This document shows, one piece after another, positions 34,439 through 42,317 of a stretch of DNA of 64,000 nucleotides (the stretch's first letter is position 1; the number at the start of each line of letters is the position of its first letter). Location of the stretch: positions 1 through 64,000 of the forward strand of contig CAURED010000016.1 in the NCBI GenBank assembly GCA_963524205.1, read 5' to 3'. The notes below the pieces were generated by a model. That model was given only the letters and a program-made list of their open reading frames with translations, had not been told where the DNA came from and did not search any database. Position numbers and translations under genes: made by a program. This stretch comes from Aminipila sp963524205. Its GTDB lineage: Bacteria > Bacillota > Clostridia > Peptostreptococcales > Anaerovoracaceae.

Positions 34439-34849
34439 TTATTTTTTAGTACTTTGTTTACGTAACATTCCACATCTACTTTCAGGTAAATATTCAAATT
34501 GATACTTATGATATAACAAATCAGCAGGAGAGTTTGCTATCAAACATATATAACTATCTTCAAAAGTATTTTCTTCAAAGTAATTGTTAAGTTCTTTCAT
34601 TATCTGATCTGCAAAACCTCTTCTTCTATAATTTTCGTCTACCATGATATCACTCACAACATAGGTAATCCCCTGGTCTCCTACAATTCGTCCAAAAGCA
34701 ATCAAATTTTCTTCATCATAAATAGATACAGTAAACAAAGAATTTGCTATGGCTTTTCTGCTTCTTTCCAAATCTTTATTTCCCATTCCTGAACGAAGCC
34801 GCAATCCAACATAATCTTCTGCCTTTGGTTTTTCATAGACTAATTTCAT
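34439..34849 (-). CDS. GNAT family N-acetyltransferase
   Basis: The acetyl-CoA-binding motif A (DIMVDENYRRRGFADQIMKEL) and the C-terminal Y-H-K-Y-Q-F-E-Y strand identify a compact 136-residue GNAT enzyme. The acceptor substrate is unknown. Its gene is separate from neighbours. Confidence 0.85.
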   Translation of the reverse strand: MKLVYEKPKAEDYVGLRLRSGMGNKDLERSRKAIANSLFTVSIYDEENLIAFGRIVGDQGITYVVSDIMVDENYRRRGFADQIMKELNNYFEENTFEDSYICLIANSPADLLYHKYQFEYLPESRCGMLRKQSTKK

Positions 34850-35023
34850 TCATATACCTGCCTTATTTTTTCCTTCATCCATCCATCATGGATTCAATAA
34901 TTCTTTCTAACTATTGTACCATAAAAAGTGAATACAAAAATAGGAGTTTTTATTCATTGCTTAAACAAACCTTTTCTGCTTCCATTTCCCTCCATAAAAA
35001 TAGATTGCTCCAACCATAGCAAA

Positions 35024-35053
35024 AGGCCGTAGACAAAACATTGCCTACGGCCT
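35024..35053 (-). terminator. GC-rich hairpin downstream of the ABC-2 exporter
   Basis: AGGCCGTAG pairs with CTACGGCCT; four T follow on the minus strand. It lies 190 bases past the permease stop. Confidence 0.6.
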
Positions 35054-35097
35054 AATTCCCAATCCAGTATTAATTGAATTTTAAGTAACACAACAGA

Positions 35098-35126
35098 ACC
35101 AATATAAATATATTCTTATATTGGTT
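35098..35126. terminator. Hairpin downstream of the ABC-2 exporter
   Basis: ACCAATATAA pairs with TTATATTGGT, with a T-run on the plus strand. Its gene is unclear because no plus-strand gene precedes it. Confidence 0.45.
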
Positions 35127-35243
35127 TTTATAAAACTGCTTTCATTTAGTACTACTTATCCTTTTTAATGGGCTCCACACAATGTTTCATCCGTTCTAAA
35201 TGTCAAGAGCCATTTTCAATGCATAATAGCCTATTTGTCTTTT

Positions 35244-35987
35244 TTATTCCCATTTAAAAAAGCGAATGGAAATGGCAATACAAATGACTGCAAGAACCAC
35301 CATTACAATAATTGAAAATAGCGCATCTGTAACAGGCAACCCCAGTGATGCTGCTTTCAGCAATTTTATTCCTTGGGTTAGCGGCAGCAAATCAACTACC
35401 TTTTGAAGTGCAGATGGCATCACTTCATAAGGCAAAGTGGCTCCTGAAAAAATCAACATGGGAAAATACAAAACACTGGCAATTACACTGGCTGTTTTCA
35501 TATCTGGTGAGACTCCGCCTACCATCATACCAATGCTAAACATAGACAACATAACAAGCAGGTATGAACCTAAAAACTGTACCAGCACCCCAGCGAAATG
35601 TACCTTAAAAAACAATACTGCAACAGCATAGACAAGCATAAGAGAAACTATTGAATAAAGCATATAAATTGCCACCTGTACAGCTAAAATTAATGCCGGA
35701 CTTGTAGGTGTAACCTGAAATCGTTTGAGAATTTTCTTGTTTCTGTAATCAGATATGACTAATGGAAGACCCATTACTCCGCCAGCACATATGGCAATGG
35801 TGGATACTGCTCCAAAGGATTGCTCTAAAAAAGTGTATTCTGCTCCACTAAATGCAGGTTTATTACCGTATATTATACCCAGAATTACAACAACCACCAC
35901 TGGCATGCATAATGCAAATATAAACATATCCATTCCTCTTAGGGATAGTTTAAGTTCTGTTTTAAGTAAAGTACTAAATGTTTTCAT
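35244..35987 (-). CDS. ABC-2 type exporter permease
   Basis: Six membrane segments with the ABC-2 layout, including the RNKKILKRFQVTPTSP coupling helix and the FPMLIFSGATLPYEVMP loop found in drug/antibiotic-export permeases. It starts inside the end of the ATPase gene (14-base overlap) and forms a two-gene exporter with it. The operon carries the same upstream motif as the MerR gene at 39845, so drug-inducible expression is likely. Confidence 0.87.
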   Translation of the reverse strand: MKTFSTLLKTELKLSLRGMDMFIFALCMPVVVVVILGIIYGNKPAFSGAEYTFLEQSFGAVSTIAICAGGVMGLPLVISDYRNKKILKRFQVTPTSPALILAVQVAIYMLYSIVSLMLVYAVAVLFFKVHFAGVLVQFLGSYLLVMLSMFSIGMMVGGVSPDMKTASVIASVLYFPMLIFSGATLPYEVMPSALQKVVDLLPLTQGIKLLKAASLGLPVTDALFSIIVMVVLAVICIAISIRFFKWE

Positions 35988-36708
35988 TCTCTAATTCCTC
36001 CTCACCTGTATACCAAAGGTAGGCATCTTCTAATTTTTCATAAGGACTGGCATCAATGGCCTCCTTCACTGTACCGCAGAAAATCAGGCTGCCCTCTTTC
36101 AAAATACCGATTCGATCACATAAGGTTTCTACTTCATCCATAAAATGAGAAGTTAGAAAAATGGTTAAACCTTTCTTTTTTAATTCAGACAAACTGTTCC
36201 ATACGCTTCTCCTTGCTTTTGAATCAAGTCCTGTTGTTAGTTCATCTAAAAAAACTACATCTGGATTAGAGATTAGTGCAAGTACAATAAACAATCGCTG
36301 TTTTTGCCCACCGGATAATTGATTCACCATATTTTTAGTTTTGTTCTCCAAACTGAATTGCTTTAACAAAGCTTTATAATCAGAAGGATTTTTATACAGA
36401 CAAAATACTTCCTGACATAGTTCCATAACAGTTATTTTATCTTGATAATTTGCTTCCTGAAATTGAACACCCACTCTCTGATATAACTTTTTTCTCTCAG
36501 AATGAGGATTCATTCCTAAAATTGATACAGTCCCGCTATCCGATTTTTTTGTACCCAGTATGCACTCAATTGTGGTACTTTTCCCAGCGCCATTTGCACC
36601 AAGCAAACCAAATACCTCACCTTGTGAAACTGAAATATCAAGATTTTCAATCACACGAATTCCAGTATAAGATTTACATAGCTTATCAACTTTAATTGTT
36701 GCTTCCAT
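35974..36708 (-). CDS. ABC exporter ATP-binding protein
   Basis: Walker A (GLLGANGAGKSTT), signature (LSGGQKQRLF) and Walker B (VVFLDELTTGLD) are intact; the 244-residue form is that of ABC-2 drug exporters (CcmA group). It is the first gene of the exporter operon. A 28-bp motif at 36751-36778 lies 43 bases upstream. Confidence 0.9.
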   Translation of the reverse strand: MEATIKVDKLCKSYTGIRVIENLDISVSQGEVFGLLGANGAGKSTTIECILGTKKSDSGTVSILGMNPHSERKKLYQRVGVQFQEANYQDKITVMELCQEVFCLYKNPSDYKALLKQFSLENKTKNMVNQLSGGQKQRLFIVLALISNPDVVFLDELTTGLDSKARRSVWNSLSELKKKGLTIFLTSHFMDEVETLCDRIGILKEGSLIFCGTVKEAIDASPYEKLEDAYLWYTGEEELENENI

Positions 36709-36750
36709 ATATCAAACCTCCTGTTTTTTATAAAGAATACCATCAGAAAA

Positions 36751-36778
36751 TAGTCTGGTGGTAAAGTGGAGGGTTTTT
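36751..36778 (-). promoter_or_regulatory. Shared MerR-cluster motif before the ABC exporter
   Basis: On the plus strand the motif has the core AGTCTGGTG-GTAAAGTGGA, then a GTTTTT end. It matches the site at 39887-39914 at 23 of 28 positions, with the same orientation to its downstream gene. It is a candidate binding site for the duplicated-HTH MerR regulator. Confidence 0.6.
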
Positions 36779-36784
36779 ATTTCA

Positions 36785-38149
36785 TTAAATATATTGATAT
36801 TTTCTATGATAATAAAAAAGAAAGAAGATAGAAACACATAGACTAAGGATTTCCGCAGCGGGAATCGCTAGCCAAATACCGTTGACCTGATAAAGCACAG
36901 GCAATATCAGTAACCCGATTGTGATAAATCCAAATGTACGCAGGAAGGACAGCATGGCTGAGATTTTTCCGTTGGACAAAGCCGTAAACATACTCGATGT
37001 AAAGATATTAAACCCACAAAATAAAAACCCAATGGGAAATATCAAAAATCCATCCCGTGCGATTTCATAAACTGAAGTGCCCTTAGGTGAAAATATTTGT
37101 ACCAGAGATGGGCCTTCTGCCATAGTAATCAGAAATACTAACAACGAAGCTACAAGGATAAATGTCATACAGATTTGAAAAATTCTTTTGAGCTGTCTAT
37201 AGTCTTTACTCCCATATTTATAGCTGATGATTGGTGCAACTCCCATAGAAAACCCAATAAAAAATGTCGTTAAAAAAAATTGTGAATAAATTATAATGGT
37301 AATGGCTGCAACCCCATCTTCCCCCAGCAATTTCATCATAGCAATATTAAAAAAGAAAGTAGTAACCGCAGTAGATAACTGTCCTATCATTTCAGAGGAA
37401 CCGTTAAAACAGATTTCCCCTAAAATTCTCATATCAAAGTGTATTTTACAAAAATACAAAGAACCGTTTTTATTGAAATAGAAAAAAGTACTCCCGATAA
37501 TTACTGGTATTAGATATCCCATACTTGTTGCAAGAGCTGCACCTCCAATGCCCATTTGCATGAGCACAATGAATATAAAATCTAACAGTGCATTAGTAAG
37601 TCCTGCGGCCACAACTAACCAAAATCCAAGACCCGGTTTTCCTGCTGTTACCAAGAAATTTTGAATAAGCACCTGCATCATACTTGCCGGCGCAAAAATC
37701 AGTAAAATAGTCAAGTAATCACGAGAGTATGGAAACAGAAAGTCACTTGCACCAAGCCCTCGAATAATTGGCTCAATAAATGCCAACCCAATGCAAGTAA
37801 TCAGCAAACCGACAGCCAGCCCTGCCAAAATTATCAAGGTAAAGCTTTCACATGCGCCCTTTTCATCTTTCTTTCCCATCTTTTGGGCAACTATCGCACT
37901 TCCTCCAGTAGCCAGCATAGTGCCCAATCCCACAATAATATTGATGATTGGGCAGACAATATTAATGGATGAAAGGGCGTTGGTAGATACGAACCTGGCT
38001 ACAAATATAGTATCAACAATTGTGTACAGTCCCATAAAAATCATCATAAAAATAGTGGGTAAAGCAAAACGCAGAAGTGAACCCATATAAAACTGCTGAG
38101 CAAGTGGATTTTTTCCCGCCTGCTCAGCAGTCAATTGTATTTCATTCAT
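36785..38149 (-). CDS. MATE family efflux transporter
   Basis: The 454 residues give 12 membrane segments in two MatE repeats (start LLRFALPTIFMMIFMGLYTIVDTIFVA; second repeat begins near EICFNGSSEMIGQ). It should export a cationic drug or metabolite by Na+ or H+ antiport. The start overlaps the stop of the AraC/GNAT gene (ATGA), so it is the last gene of the MerR-AraC-MATE unit. Confidence 0.88.
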   Translation of the reverse strand: MNEIQLTAEQAGKNPLAQQFYMGSLLRFALPTIFMMIFMGLYTIVDTIFVARFVSTNALSSINIVCPIINIIVGLGTMLATGGSAIVAQKMGKKDEKGACESFTLIILAGLAVGLLITCIGLAFIEPIIRGLGASDFLFPYSRDYLTILLIFAPASMMQVLIQNFLVTAGKPGLGFWLVVAAGLTNALLDFIFIVLMQMGIGGAALATSMGYLIPVIIGSTFFYFNKNGSLYFCKIHFDMRILGEICFNGSSEMIGQLSTAVTTFFFNIAMMKLLGEDGVAAITIIIYSQFFLTTFFIGFSMGVAPIISYKYGSKDYRQLKRIFQICMTFILVASLLVFLITMAEGPSLVQIFSPKGTSVYEIARDGFLIFPIGFLFCGFNIFTSSMFTALSNGKISAMLSFLRTFGFITIGLLILPVLYQVNGIWLAIPAAEILSLCVSIFFLFYYHRKYQYI

Positions 38150-39003
38150 TTCTTTATAACCTCCTGTGTTATTTTAGAAAATATAAATCTTTGTGTTGGA
38201 TATCCAAATTCTGTGAGCAATTCTGCTTCAGCAAAACCAAATCTTTGTAATGCTTTACGATGGCCTGTGTCTGCTTTATCCCCTTCACGGTAAGTGGTTA
38301 TGCTAATTTCTTTATTATCTGAAAGGTCATAAATTACTTTATCTAAGAATTCTTTAATGACTCCTTTCTTCCGATACAAGGGATGTACTCCTAAAAAGTC
38401 AATGCTTCCAGTTTCATAAGAAAACATCATAATCCCTATGACTATTTCTGCTTCTTTCATCTTCAAAGCCTGCTTTTTCGTAATATATCGTTGTAAAACC
38501 TTGATATGTTCCTTCTCGATCAGACAGGGGAATCCATCAATCACAAGGCGGACTAATTCCATCCACTGAGTTATATCTGCCTCAGTAGCAATAGTAATTT
38601 TTCTTTTCATATCTTGATCTTTGTTGATTGACAATGCATTATAATTACGAAATTCGAACTCTAACTGCAATGGATAAAATTCTTCACTTTCTCGGAATTG
38701 ATTAGGTGATTGCTTATACATCGCCTTAAAAATTGAGGTAAAAGCCTGTTGACTTTCATATCCAGCAAGCAATGCAATATCCAATATAGTTTTTTGAGAA
38801 AATACTAGTAATTTTGCGGCTTCTGTCAGCCTCCGCCGCTGCACATAATCATGAATGGTCAAACCCACTGTATCAGTAAACATACGGTGCAAATGGTATT
38901 TTGAATAGTGAACCGCATCTGCAACAATATCTAAATCTAATTTTTCATTCAAATGTCCTTCAATATATTGTATTGCCATAATAACATTTTTTAAATTGCC
39001 CAT
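38146..39003 (-). CDS. AraC-type HTH / GNAT acetyltransferase-like fusion
   Basis: Residues 1-110 are a two-HTH AraC DNA-binding domain placed at the N-terminus (LDLDIVADAVHYSKYHLHRMF, ILDIALLAGYESQQAFTSIFK). Residues 130-285 resemble a GNAT fold (IVIGIMMFS, IDFLGVHPLYRKKGVIKEFLD, RFGF). A perfect AAAGGAGG sets the start at 39003, 24 codons inside the open frame. The GNAT-like part may be an effector sensor or an inactivating acetyltransferase. It lies between the MerR regulator and the MATE pump. Confidence 0.8.
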   Translation of the reverse strand: MGNLKNVIMAIQYIEGHLNEKLDLDIVADAVHYSKYHLHRMFTDTVGLTIHDYVQRRRLTEAAKLLVFSQKTILDIALLAGYESQQAFTSIFKAMYKQSPNQFRESEEFYPLQLEFEFRNYNALSINKDQDMKRKITIATEADITQWMELVRLVIDGFPCLIEKEHIKVLQRYITKKQALKMKEAEIVIGIMMFSYETGSIDFLGVHPLYRKKGVIKEFLDKVIYDLSDNKEISITTYREGDKADTGHRKALQRFGFAEAELLTEFGYPTQRFIFSKITQEVIKK

Positions 39004-39074
39004 GGTAACCTCCTTTCCAAAGTGATTATAGCAAAACCCAATAACCCGCTTTTCATTATTCTTGCTATCTTTCA

Positions 39075-39845
39075 TTATAAGAAGTTATAAAATTGTTTTT
39101 TTATTTTCTTTAGCTGAGCCATTACCTCAAGAGCATTGCATTCTGCCTCCTGCAATGAAGTAAGCAGTTTGTCGCACACAGAAATAATATCATCATCCTG
39201 TTTAGGGGTATTAATTACTTCTCTGATATCGACACTTGGATCCTGAGAAATGGCTGCTAACATTCGCAAAATAGCAGCCAGAGAATAATTGGCACACCTC
39301 AGAGAACGGATTATTTTAAGGCGCATGATATCATCATACGTATAAATCCGATAGCCATTTTCTCTTCGTTTTACTGCAATCAAACCATTTAACTCCCAAT
39401 TCCTCAAAGTATCCATTGTAACTTGTAAATATTCAGCTGTCTGTTTTCTTGTAAGCGATAGATTTTCCGTTTCTTTTATATAATGTGCACCAGATAGTAT
39501 CTGTTTTACAATTTCAATTGCTTCTTCAGCATTGTGTTGCTCTGCTCTAATTTGTAACAAATAACTTTCCGTAAGCTGAATTGCAGCATAAAAGTTTTTT
39601 AAAGCAGAAACCTTTACAATTTCAACTGCTTTTTTTCGCAGTCCATTTTGTAATACCTCAACCTTTAATGCCGTTCTTGCCAATTTGAATTGCTCAATAT
39701 GTAAATCAGTAAATACACGATAACCGTTATCCATTCTTTCTGCCTCTGATATTAATTGGCATCTTTCATAAAGACGTACTGTATTTGGATGAACGCCAAT
39801 TATTTTTGCTACCTGTGCTGTCCTATATTTATTATTCATCATCAT
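39075..39845 (-). CDS. MerR-family regulator with two HTH domains
   Basis: Two separate MerR-type helix-turn-helix/wing units occur: residues 8-60 (TAQVAKIIGVHPNTVRLYERCQ, NGYRVFTDLHI) and 130-185 (LTRKQTAEYLQVTMDTLRNWE, NGYRIYTYDDIMRLK). They are joined by a helical linker. No drug-binding domain follows; the C-terminal helix is short. It is the first gene of the MerR-AraC/GNAT-MATE unit. The repeated motif before this gene and before the ABC exporter suggests it controls both. Confidence 0.82.
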   Translation of the reverse strand: MMMNNKYRTAQVAKIIGVHPNTVRLYERCQLISEAERMDNGYRVFTDLHIEQFKLARTALKVEVLQNGLRKKAVEIVKVSALKNFYAAIQLTESYLLQIRAEQHNAEEAIEIVKQILSGAHYIKETENLSLTRKQTAEYLQVTMDTLRNWELNGLIAVKRRENGYRIYTYDDIMRLKIIRSLRCANYSLAAILRMLAAISQDPSVDIREVINTPKQDDDIISVCDKLLTSLQEAECNALEVMAQLKKIKKQFYNFL

Positions 39846-39886
39846 ATATGTTCACCTGCCTTGAAGATATCATATCACACAGCTAA

Positions 39887-39914
39887 AGTCTGGTGTTATA
39901 GTGGATAGTTTTTT
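39887..39914 (-). promoter_or_regulatory. Shared MerR-cluster motif before the MerR gene
   Basis: The plus-strand core AGTCTGGTG-TTATAGTGGA ends in GTTTTT and repeats the site at 36751-36778 with five mismatches over 28 bp. It lies 42 bases before the MerR start. Confidence 0.6.
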
Positions 39915-40012
39915 TGAAATAAATTGTCAGATTATTTTACCAGATTTTGTGTACTGCTCAAAAAATAACCAGCATGTTATACTTGCATTAACAAAAAAAG
40001 GAGGAAATAATT

Positions 40013-41476
40013 ATGAAAAAACGTATGTCCCAGACGTTTGTGCTGGCTTTGTCCCTTATTCTTATAACCACATTATGCATCTCCCTGGATAGCTTTACCT
40101 ATGCAGCAAAGCCGGACCGTATTGCGCCTACAGCACCCACAAATTTGAAAGCTACTACTATTACTGAAACGTCCGTTACACTTACCTGGAATGCATCCAC
40201 AGACGACGTCGGGGTTAAATCATATGACATATATCGTAACAATACATACCTTGCTTCCACATCCGCAACTACATATACTGCAAATGGCTTAATTCCTTCA
40301 TCTAACTATCAGTTTTATATAAAAGCAAAAGATGCAAGAGGAAATATATCAAATTCCAGTAATGTTATTACTATAACAACATTAACAGCAACATCAGGTA
40401 ATATATCACCTACTCAGCCTTTATCAAAAAAAATAATTGGATACTATGCAGCATGGGCAGCTTATTCCGGTTATTATCCAAATCAGATAGACGCTAATAA
40501 GCTTACACATATTAATTACGCCTTTGCAAATATTGGATCTGACTTAAAAATCACTCTGGGATATCCAGATATTGATCAAAACAATATCAAGCTTCTGAAT
40601 TCCCTAAAACAGACTAATCCTAATTTGAAAACGTTAATTTCCGTTGGAGGCTGGAGCTGGTCGGGAAAATTCTCTGATGCCGCCCTAACCGATACTTCCA
40701 GAACTGCATTTGCAGACAGCTGTGTGGCCTTTATCACCCAATATGGTTTTGATGGTGTGGATCTTGATTGGGAATATCCTGTCAGCGGTGGTTTGACAAC
40801 TAATTCAAAGCGGCTTGAAGATAAACAAAACTTCACTCTGCTTCTTCAGAAAATTAGAGAAAAACTGGATGCACGGGGGGCTTTGGATAATAAGCATTAC
40901 CTTCTTACCATGGCTGGTGGTGCAGGGTCTTCTTATGTAAATAATGTTGAACTTGCAAAATTGCCCCAATATTTGGATTACGCAACTCTTATGACTTATG
41001 ATTTTCATGGAACCTGGGATACCTACACGGACCTTCATGCACCTCTCTATACTAATAGCGATTCTTCACCACAGTATAAGGGAAGTTCCGATTCTACAGT
41101 AAGTGCATGGCTTAATGGTTCTTTTCCGGCGGGCAAGCTGGTACTTGGTATTCCCTTTTACGGATATATATATTCTTCCGTAAATAATTCAAACAATGGC
41201 CTATATCAGACCTATACCGGTGCAAATTCCATCAGCTATAAATTAATTGCAGAAAACTATTTAAATAAGCCAGGGTTTGTCAGATATTTTCACTCTCAAT
41301 CATTAGTTCCCTGGTTATATAACGGTTCTACATTCATCAGCTATGAAGATCCACAGTCAATTTCATATAAAACTGATTATATCAAAACAAAAAATTTAGG
41401 TGGCGCCATGATTTGGGAACTTAGCCAGGACCCAAATGAAGTCCTTCTTAATACACTATATAATGGAATAAAATAA
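40013..41476 (+). CDS. Secreted GH18 chitinase with FN3 domain
   Basis: A signal peptide (about 31 residues, ending YAA) is followed by a fibronectin type III domain (38-123) and a GH18 catalytic domain (139-487). The DxxDxDxE motif is FDGVDLDWEYP, with catalytic E254 and D247, D250, D252. It should hydrolyse chitin or related beta-1,4-GlcNAc polymers outside the cell. There is no LysM or chitin-binding module. AGGAGG lies 7 bases before the ATG. The SIMPL gene begins 23 bases later, probably in the same transcript. Confidence 0.92.
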   Translation: MKKRMSQTFVLALSLILITTLCISLDSFTYAAKPDRIAPTAPTNLKATTITETSVTLTWNASTDDVGVKSYDIYRNNTYLASTSATTYTANGLIPSSNYQFYIKAKDARGNISNSSNVITITTLTATSGNISPTQPLSKKIIGYYAAWAAYSGYYPNQIDANKLTHINYAFANIGSDLKITLGYPDIDQNNIKLLNSLKQTNPNLKTLISVGGWSWSGKFSDAALTDTSRTAFADSCVAFITQYGFDGVDLDWEYPVSGGLTTNSKRLEDKQNFTLLLQKIREKLDARGALDNKHYLLTMAGGAGSSYVNNVELAKLPQYLDYATLMTYDFHGTWDTYTDLHAPLYTNSDSSPQYKGSSDSTVSAWLNGSFPAGKLVLGIPFYGYIYSSVNNSNNGLYQTYTGANSISYKLIAENYLNKPGFVRYFHSQSLVPWLYNGSTFISYEDPQSISYKTDYIKTKNLGGAMIWELSQDPNEVLLNTLYNGIK

Positions 41477-41499
41477 AAATAGTGAAAGGAGATTTCCCT

Positions 41500-42135
41500 A
41501 TGGCACATTCGCTATCTGTGAATCATTGTCCCAATTATACCATGACTTTAATCGGTCAGGGTCATGTTACAGCAACTCCTGATGTAGCTGTAATTCGTTT
41601 GGGCATAGAGACAACTGGATATAACTTATCCCAGATACAATCAGAAAATGCACAAATCAGCCAAAAGATTATTCAGGCTGTGAGTCAGTACGAAAATACA
41701 GACATAAAAACAGTTCAATACTTAATTGATAAAAAGTATGAATACGAGGACGGAAATCAGATTGATAAAGGATATTCGGTACGGCATATATTTGAAATCA
41801 AAACTAGTAATATTGATGAAGTAGGAGAAATCATTGATACCGCAGTTAATATGGGAGCTAATATAGTTGAATCCATTTCCTTTGAATTGTCTAAGCCAGA
41901 TATTTATTATCAGCACGCTTTGAACTTAGCAATTGATAATGCAATAGAAAAAGCTAAATCAATTTCAACAAACATACATATAAGATTAAATCCTATACCA
42001 ATACGTATTATGGAGAACAGTGCCTCCCCCGTTCCTACACAGGAATTACTACGCCAGTCTATTGCAACACCAATCATTCCTGGGGAATTAAGAATTGAAG
42101 CAGTTGTTACTGCAGATTTCTCCTATGCATGCTAA
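41500..42135 (+). CDS. SIMPL domain (DUF541) protein
   Basis: The 211 residues match the SIMPL/DUF541 family (GQGHVTATPDVAVIRLGIET at the N-terminus, ALNLAIDNAIEKAKSI, and the EAVVTADFSY end). Unlike many relatives it has no signal peptide, so it appears cytosolic. Family members may form large ring oligomers; function unknown. AAAGGAGA selects the ATG at 41500, six codons into the frame. Confidence 0.82.
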   Translation: MAHSLSVNHCPNYTMTLIGQGHVTATPDVAVIRLGIETTGYNLSQIQSENAQISQKIIQAVSQYENTDIKTVQYLIDKKYEYEDGNQIDKGYSVRHIFEIKTSNIDEVGEIIDTAVNMGANIVESISFELSKPDIYYQHALNLAIDNAIEKAKSISTNIHIRLNPIPIRIMENSASPVPTQELLRQSIATPIIPGELRIEAVVTADFSYAC

Positions 42136-42203
42136 CATCCCTTCAATACTGCCAATGTACGCCTAAGTCGTTATACAGTCCTGTTAGGATTGTGCATAGA
42201 TAA

Positions 42204-42283
42204 AAAAGAAGACATAGGAAAAACTCAGTTTTATGATTAAAGTCATCAACCTAATCATAAAGAATTTTACCTATGTCCTTTAT
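42204..42283. repeat. Nested inverted repeat of about 80 bp
   Basis: Outer arms GACATAGG (42211-42218) and CCTATGTC (42270-42277) enclose inner arms TTATGATTA and TAATCATAA. It lies between the convergent SIMPL and chemoreceptor genes and has T-runs at both ends, so it may be a bidirectional terminator. Its size and nesting also suit a small non-autonomous element. Confidence 0.55.
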
Positions 42284-42317
42284 TTATTACTAAAAAATTT
42301 ACACTATAAATCTTAAT

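Larger units (their letters stand above)
34850..35243. other. 394-base gap with hairpins and a possible gene remnant
   Basis: The gap holds two hairpins (35024-35053 and 35098-35126). A minus-strand stretch around 34962-35020 reads AMVGAIYFYGGKWKQKRFV then stop, like the C-terminus of a small membrane transporter, with no upstream coding part. No complete gene is seen. Confidence 0.5.

Noticed and set aside
1..38149. The two MATE genes as a recent duplication
   Set aside because: Their C-termini share family pattern only, with low residue identity.
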